Origin: Linyphia triangularis | Taxonomy: Eukaryota; Arthropoda; Arachnida; Araneae; Linyphiidae | Reading direction: 5' to 3' | Length of the DNA: 64,000 bases | NCBI GenBank assembly: GCA_963978545.1 | Contig: OZ021722.1 | Coordinates: 36,597,365-36,661,364 of the forward strand | In this document: positions 53,260-64,000 of the stretch, piece after piece | How positions within the stretch are numbered: position 1 is the stretch's first letter | Layout of the letters: each line of letters begins with the position of its first letter | The notes under the pieces: generated by a model | What the model was told of the DNA's origin: nothing | Seen by the model: the letters and a program-made list of their open reading frames with translations, nothing else | The model's database searches: none | Made by a program: the position numbers and the translations under genes

Positions 53260-54990
53260 TATACATTCTTTATAAGCTCAGTGAATTTGAAAATAAAGGT
53301 CTGGCAAACTATGGAAGCATATGATTAGCTTAAATTAATGTACGAAAGAATAAATATTTATGTAACTAGTTGCGAAAGTATTACTTTTTCAAACGAGACA
53401 AAAAGCTTATTTGACAAGTGAGTTAGCACGAGTTAAATAATTTACCGAGTTTGAAAAAGTAATTTCGACCATATCACATACAATATTTTTTATAGTCAAG
53501 TGCAAAAATATTTTTATTACAAAATATTTTTATAGCAATCTCTTTTTAGAATCGACATTAATGTCGATCTCGCGTATTCCTCTTTTTAATTCTTTATCCA
53601 ATTCATTCCATAACTTCATTCAAAAGCCGTTCAAGCACGGCTAATTGTGCTAGATTTGTGGTGTCCAGCGTTTTTTATATCTGTAGTCTCATAATTAGTA
53701 TTCAGATTTGCTCGTTCTTGCGTCGACTGTTTATAACTTAACACACCCTAGGTGCTAACTCCGTTATTTTCACGGTCTAATACAATGCTAGCTTCGACGA
53801 CTCTAAGTTTCATTCTTTTGATCTCTCTATCTCTCTCAGTGCTGCTTATAACTAAAAAAAAGTGTTCGACTTCCTCAAAAATGACTGTTTCCTGACTCGC
53901 CACACTGCTTTGATTTAAGTCAATATGTAAGAACAATACATACATATATAGGTATTAAAGTTGGCAAATCTAATCAATTAATTTCGTCTAAAAATATGTC
54001 CTTTCAATACCCAGACTATATAAAATGTAACCACAAAGCATGAGGTATAGTACTTCATCGGACTCTGGCAAAAAAGTGCCCCTTAAGCTATAATTTGTGA
54101 TTAAAAAGGTATAGTTTTTTGTACTTTGTAATGAAACATTTTACACGTGATCTTTCATGAATGAAAAAGGTAAACATTGTTTGTTTGTCTATTGAAATTT
54201 TAAATAGATAAAAAATTTATTAAAGCAGGAAAAGAGAATATTTTTTTCAAGTAAAATTTATGGATTTCAAATTAAATGAAATAAAATCTTGAATTAAATC
54301 GATAGGGAACTTCTTAATTATTTGACTTATCGAAAATAGAATTACCGAGCGTTAGAAAATTACAATTGATTACTGAAACATTGGCAATTCAAAGGAGGCC
54401 ATTATTGGAAAATAATAAATAAACCAAGTGATAATAAGCATCTGACAATATTGGATATGATGAACACAATTACAAGCAAAGTAAGCTTTCCATCATCAGA
54501 GAAGGGAAGTATAATTGCAATCGTTTTCCGATGAAACCAGAAGATATAATTTATTGCAAAAAGCTTTCATCTCTTATTTGATTTCTCAACAGTAAAGATA
54601 TCAAGCGGGGAGCTTATTATTTCTTCAGCGAAAAAGTATTACATAGAAATAAAGGCAATATTTCCGATTAAATGTGGATATAATTTATATATTATAAATC
54701 AAAGATTTCATTTAGGAAATTTGATTTTGTAAAAATGAAATAATCTGGAGGTATTTTAGAGGATATTGGTTTTCTTGTAATAAATTAATAAATAGATACC
54801 TCAATAACTTATGTTAAAAAAAGAGATAAGAACGAGCTGCACTATTTTAATTATAACAGAAAATGTATGAAAAGTCATTATTTTACAATTCTAAATAACT
54901 AATACTTCATAAAAAGAAATCGAAATAAGATTGATTGAGTGCATTTTATTGAAAGTTCAAAATAAAGATATTTAAACTGCAGTTATATAT
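53260..54990. other. AT-rich spacer
   Basis: Nothing recognised. A short TA run lies at about 54983-55009. Confidence 0.6.
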
Positions 54991-55263
54991 ATGTATATAT
55001 ATATATATATTATTGGTATTGGTATTAAGTCCATTTTATTATAAATGACTTGTCTAATAATTAGTTGGACTTCCTTCAAATCAACTATAATCAACTTAAC
55101 TAAATTACCTAAAGTTCTTCCACGCGTCATAAAACTAAAATGAAAATTCATCTTTAAATGATTCAAAATGTTTTTGAAGACAAAGTTTAGGGGTTTCAGT
55201 TTCACTCAAACTCTCTGAACTGATCTTCAACTGTCACATGGTTGTGTTTCCTGAAATACACTG

Positions 55264-55440
55264 TCAGCTTAAGTCTTTCAAAAACTGCTTCTCCCAGCAA
55301 GACAAAGCTTTATGTCGGTTAAAGTTCCTTGGTTCTGTCATCTTTAAAGCTTCGTTTGATCGATCATCTGAAGAGTAGCCCAACATCATCAGTTTTTGTA
55401 AAGGATGATGGTCTCTCAAGTACTTGAAATTCTGTCCAAA
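55264..55440 (-). pseudogene. Possible UBA-like exon or fragment
   Basis: A minus-strand frame of 58 codons begins FGQNFKYLRDHHPLQKLMML and ends at TGA (55264-55266). Residues 14-47 (LQKLMMLGYSSDDRSNEALK onward) resemble a UBA ubiquitin-binding fold: L..LMxMGY, then ALKxTxxN. A splice-acceptor-like ATATATTTGGACAG lies at the upstream edge. The second half no longer fits the UBA pattern (RHKALSCWE), which suggests a frameshift or a chance match. A 77-codon frame (55205-54972) follows on the same strand and contains GRTLGNLVKLIIVDLKEVQL, with no known domain. I cannot tell an exon from a pseudogene. Confidence 0.3.
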
Positions 55441-55449
55441 TATATATAT

Positions 55450-62735
<7,286 letters not shown>

Positions 62736-62737
62736 TC

Positions 62738-63073
62738 TCAGTTCTTCCAACCAGCACACACAAAACTAATTTCACCACAGCTTCCATAATCCGTTTCTAA
62801 TATCCAACTTCTACTTTCACAAAGATATACAACAAACATCAAAAGAAGCCAAATCCCGTCCTTTTGGTAACAAAGCAACCTCACTTTACGGAAAACAGCC
62901 CTGCACCTAGAAAAAAGGTCCAGTGTCATTATCATCCTCTTAGACAGAACAGCCGCAACATTTCCTCCATAGTGTAATTTCTCCTCGTGTTTTCTGCAGC
63001 ATCTTGAACGACGTATAAATGGAGGTTGAAGAGTAAACCGACAAGTCCAATAGATGCGAGGAACATCACACAT
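62738..63073 (-). CDS. Candidate host exon encoding a signal-peptide-like N-terminus
   Basis: This is the longest open frame here without a transposon match, in a patch much less AT-rich than its surroundings. The frame is open from 63145, but that position is GTG. In-frame ATGs lie at 63071-63073 and 62933-62935. From the second, the protein starts MIMTLDLFSRCRAVFRKVRL, has a hydrophobic stretch (GIWLLLMFVVYLC) and then ESRSWILETDYGSCG, the layout of a signal peptide or signal anchor followed by the mature start. It would fit a 5' exon of a secreted or membrane protein with its donor site near 62765-62770. No domain is recognised and no second exon is seen. Confidence 0.3.
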   Translation of the reverse strand: MCDVPRIYWTCRFTLQPPFIRRSRCCRKHEEKLHYGGNVAAVLSKRMIMTLDLFSRCRAVFRKVRLLCYQKDGIWLLLMFVVYLCESRSWILETDYGSCGEISFVCAGWKN

Positions 63074-63199
63074 TAAATAGAAGGAAAAACGCACTGATCG
63101 ATGGCTCGGCGAATCGGGAAAAGCGCTCGGACTGCCAAACGTCACTTAACGATGAGTACGACCATCGATCAAAAAATCCATTTTGCTTGGTCCGGTTTT

Positions 63200-64000
63200 G
63201 CTCGATGAGAACTATTTTTTTTTCCTTCTCAGTTCAAGTTACAGTGTTTTTCTTGAAGAAACTTCTTGTGGTCCAATAGACGTGGTTTTCTTTCTTTTTT
63301 TTTTTTTTTTCAGTATCGATATTTAATTATGATTGCTGTATTTTTTTAGTGGAAGTGGAGGAATTTGAATGTTGTGAAGTTTTATTGAAAGACAGTAGAT
63401 TTTTCCAGTGAAAAATGTTTCGTAAATGGAACTGACTGATAGTATTTCTTTGTCAACCATATAATGTATAGCATAAATGTTAAAACTAAATCCAAATAAG
63501 TAATTAATAAATTACGTCTTAGTACTCTCCAATAAAAAGTATTCTGTTTTATACACAAAAATTTTACTTTTTTTTTTTTTTTTTTTTACTTTGAAAACTT
63601 TTTTCGGGTTAAAATAAATTAAAATCCATTAAAAAATATTTAGTATAATTTTATTTTATTACTAATTTATTTTCAGTTAATCTCATTTGTAGAGGAGTCC
63701 ATTTTTGCTTCAGACCAGATGTACTTTGTGTGTGCTCACATTTTCAGCACTCTTAATAAAAATAAGTTATAATCGTGAATAAAAGTGACAACCTCTAGCG
63801 ACACATACACCAATCACAATTCTAACTTAAAAAGCAGAGCAAGCAGAAATGTAAATATTATAGTGCCATCCAATGGTCAAAGATACATCTGAGTTCCTTA
63901 TGCTAGTCGTTGTCGGATTCAATAACTAAAATTATACCTGGATAGCATAACTGCTAAAATCCAAATGCAATAAAAACATTACGCCTTAGACATTTAATTT
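63200..64000. other. AT-rich spacer
   Basis: Nothing recognised. T runs lie at about 63295-63311 and 63569-63587. Confidence 0.6.

Overview
The window is AT-rich eukaryotic DNA made mostly of transposable-element remains in non-coding sequence. It has no bacterial features such as operons, Shine-Dalgarno sites or CRISPR arrays. Pao/BEL and Gypsy LTR retrotransposons, several Tc1/mariner lineages, BED-type and TTF-type hAT elements, piggyBac, LINE relics and tRNA-headed SINEs all point to an arthropod. A chelicerate, probably a spider, is my best guess, but that is inference from element families and base composition. No complete host gene was found.

Bases 1-13378: a decayed tandem array (about 900-1780); a TTF-finger hAT element (2054-5089) with a perfect 8-bp target duplication, into which a 1.85-kb TA-flanked inverted-repeat element (2633-4486) has inserted; a pogo-type MITE (5240-5411); a BED-finger hAT transposase pseudogene on the minus strand (about 5640-7591); and an internally deleted mariner-like element (9458-10342).

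Bases 13379-23545: one 10.2-kb Pao/BEL element with 184-bp LTRs (about 98% identical) and an ATGAT target duplication. Its gag is split by a SINE. Its pol is frameshifted, is split by about 4.2 kb of foreign DNA between reverse transcriptase and RNase H, and has lost the integrase core. The foreign DNA holds a second SINE family, a roughly 105-bp tandem repeat and a long inverted repeat.

Bases 23546-35300: a LINE reverse-transcriptase relic, a non-autonomous hAT element full of ATCGAT motifs (25865-26527), a SINE, a perfect 52-bp tandem duplication, a piggyBac C-terminal fragment, a third copy of the TA-flanked repeat family, a young mariner-like element with 163-bp terminal repeats (30727-32309), a Tc1 deletion derivative carrying a LINE 3' piece (32482-33205), and a decayed TE-type ORF (about 34240-35290).

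Bases 35300-50510: AT-rich spacer with SINEs, including an intact copy with a 14-bp target duplication (37357-37535) and a tRNA-Glu-like one, then a minus-strand Gypsy element (44855-49712) inserted inside the integrase of an older Gypsy-type relic.

Bases 50510-64000: AT-rich spacer with mini- and microsatellites, including a (TA)n of about 152 bp. There are a few higher-GC patches that could be host exons, best at 62738-63190 (signal-peptide-like) and 55264-55440 (UBA-like).

The elements give a relative order of events: hAT before the TIR element, BEL before SINE-1, and old Gypsy before young Gypsy. Apart from the 30727-32309 element and the main Gypsy pol frame, every element is clearly broken.
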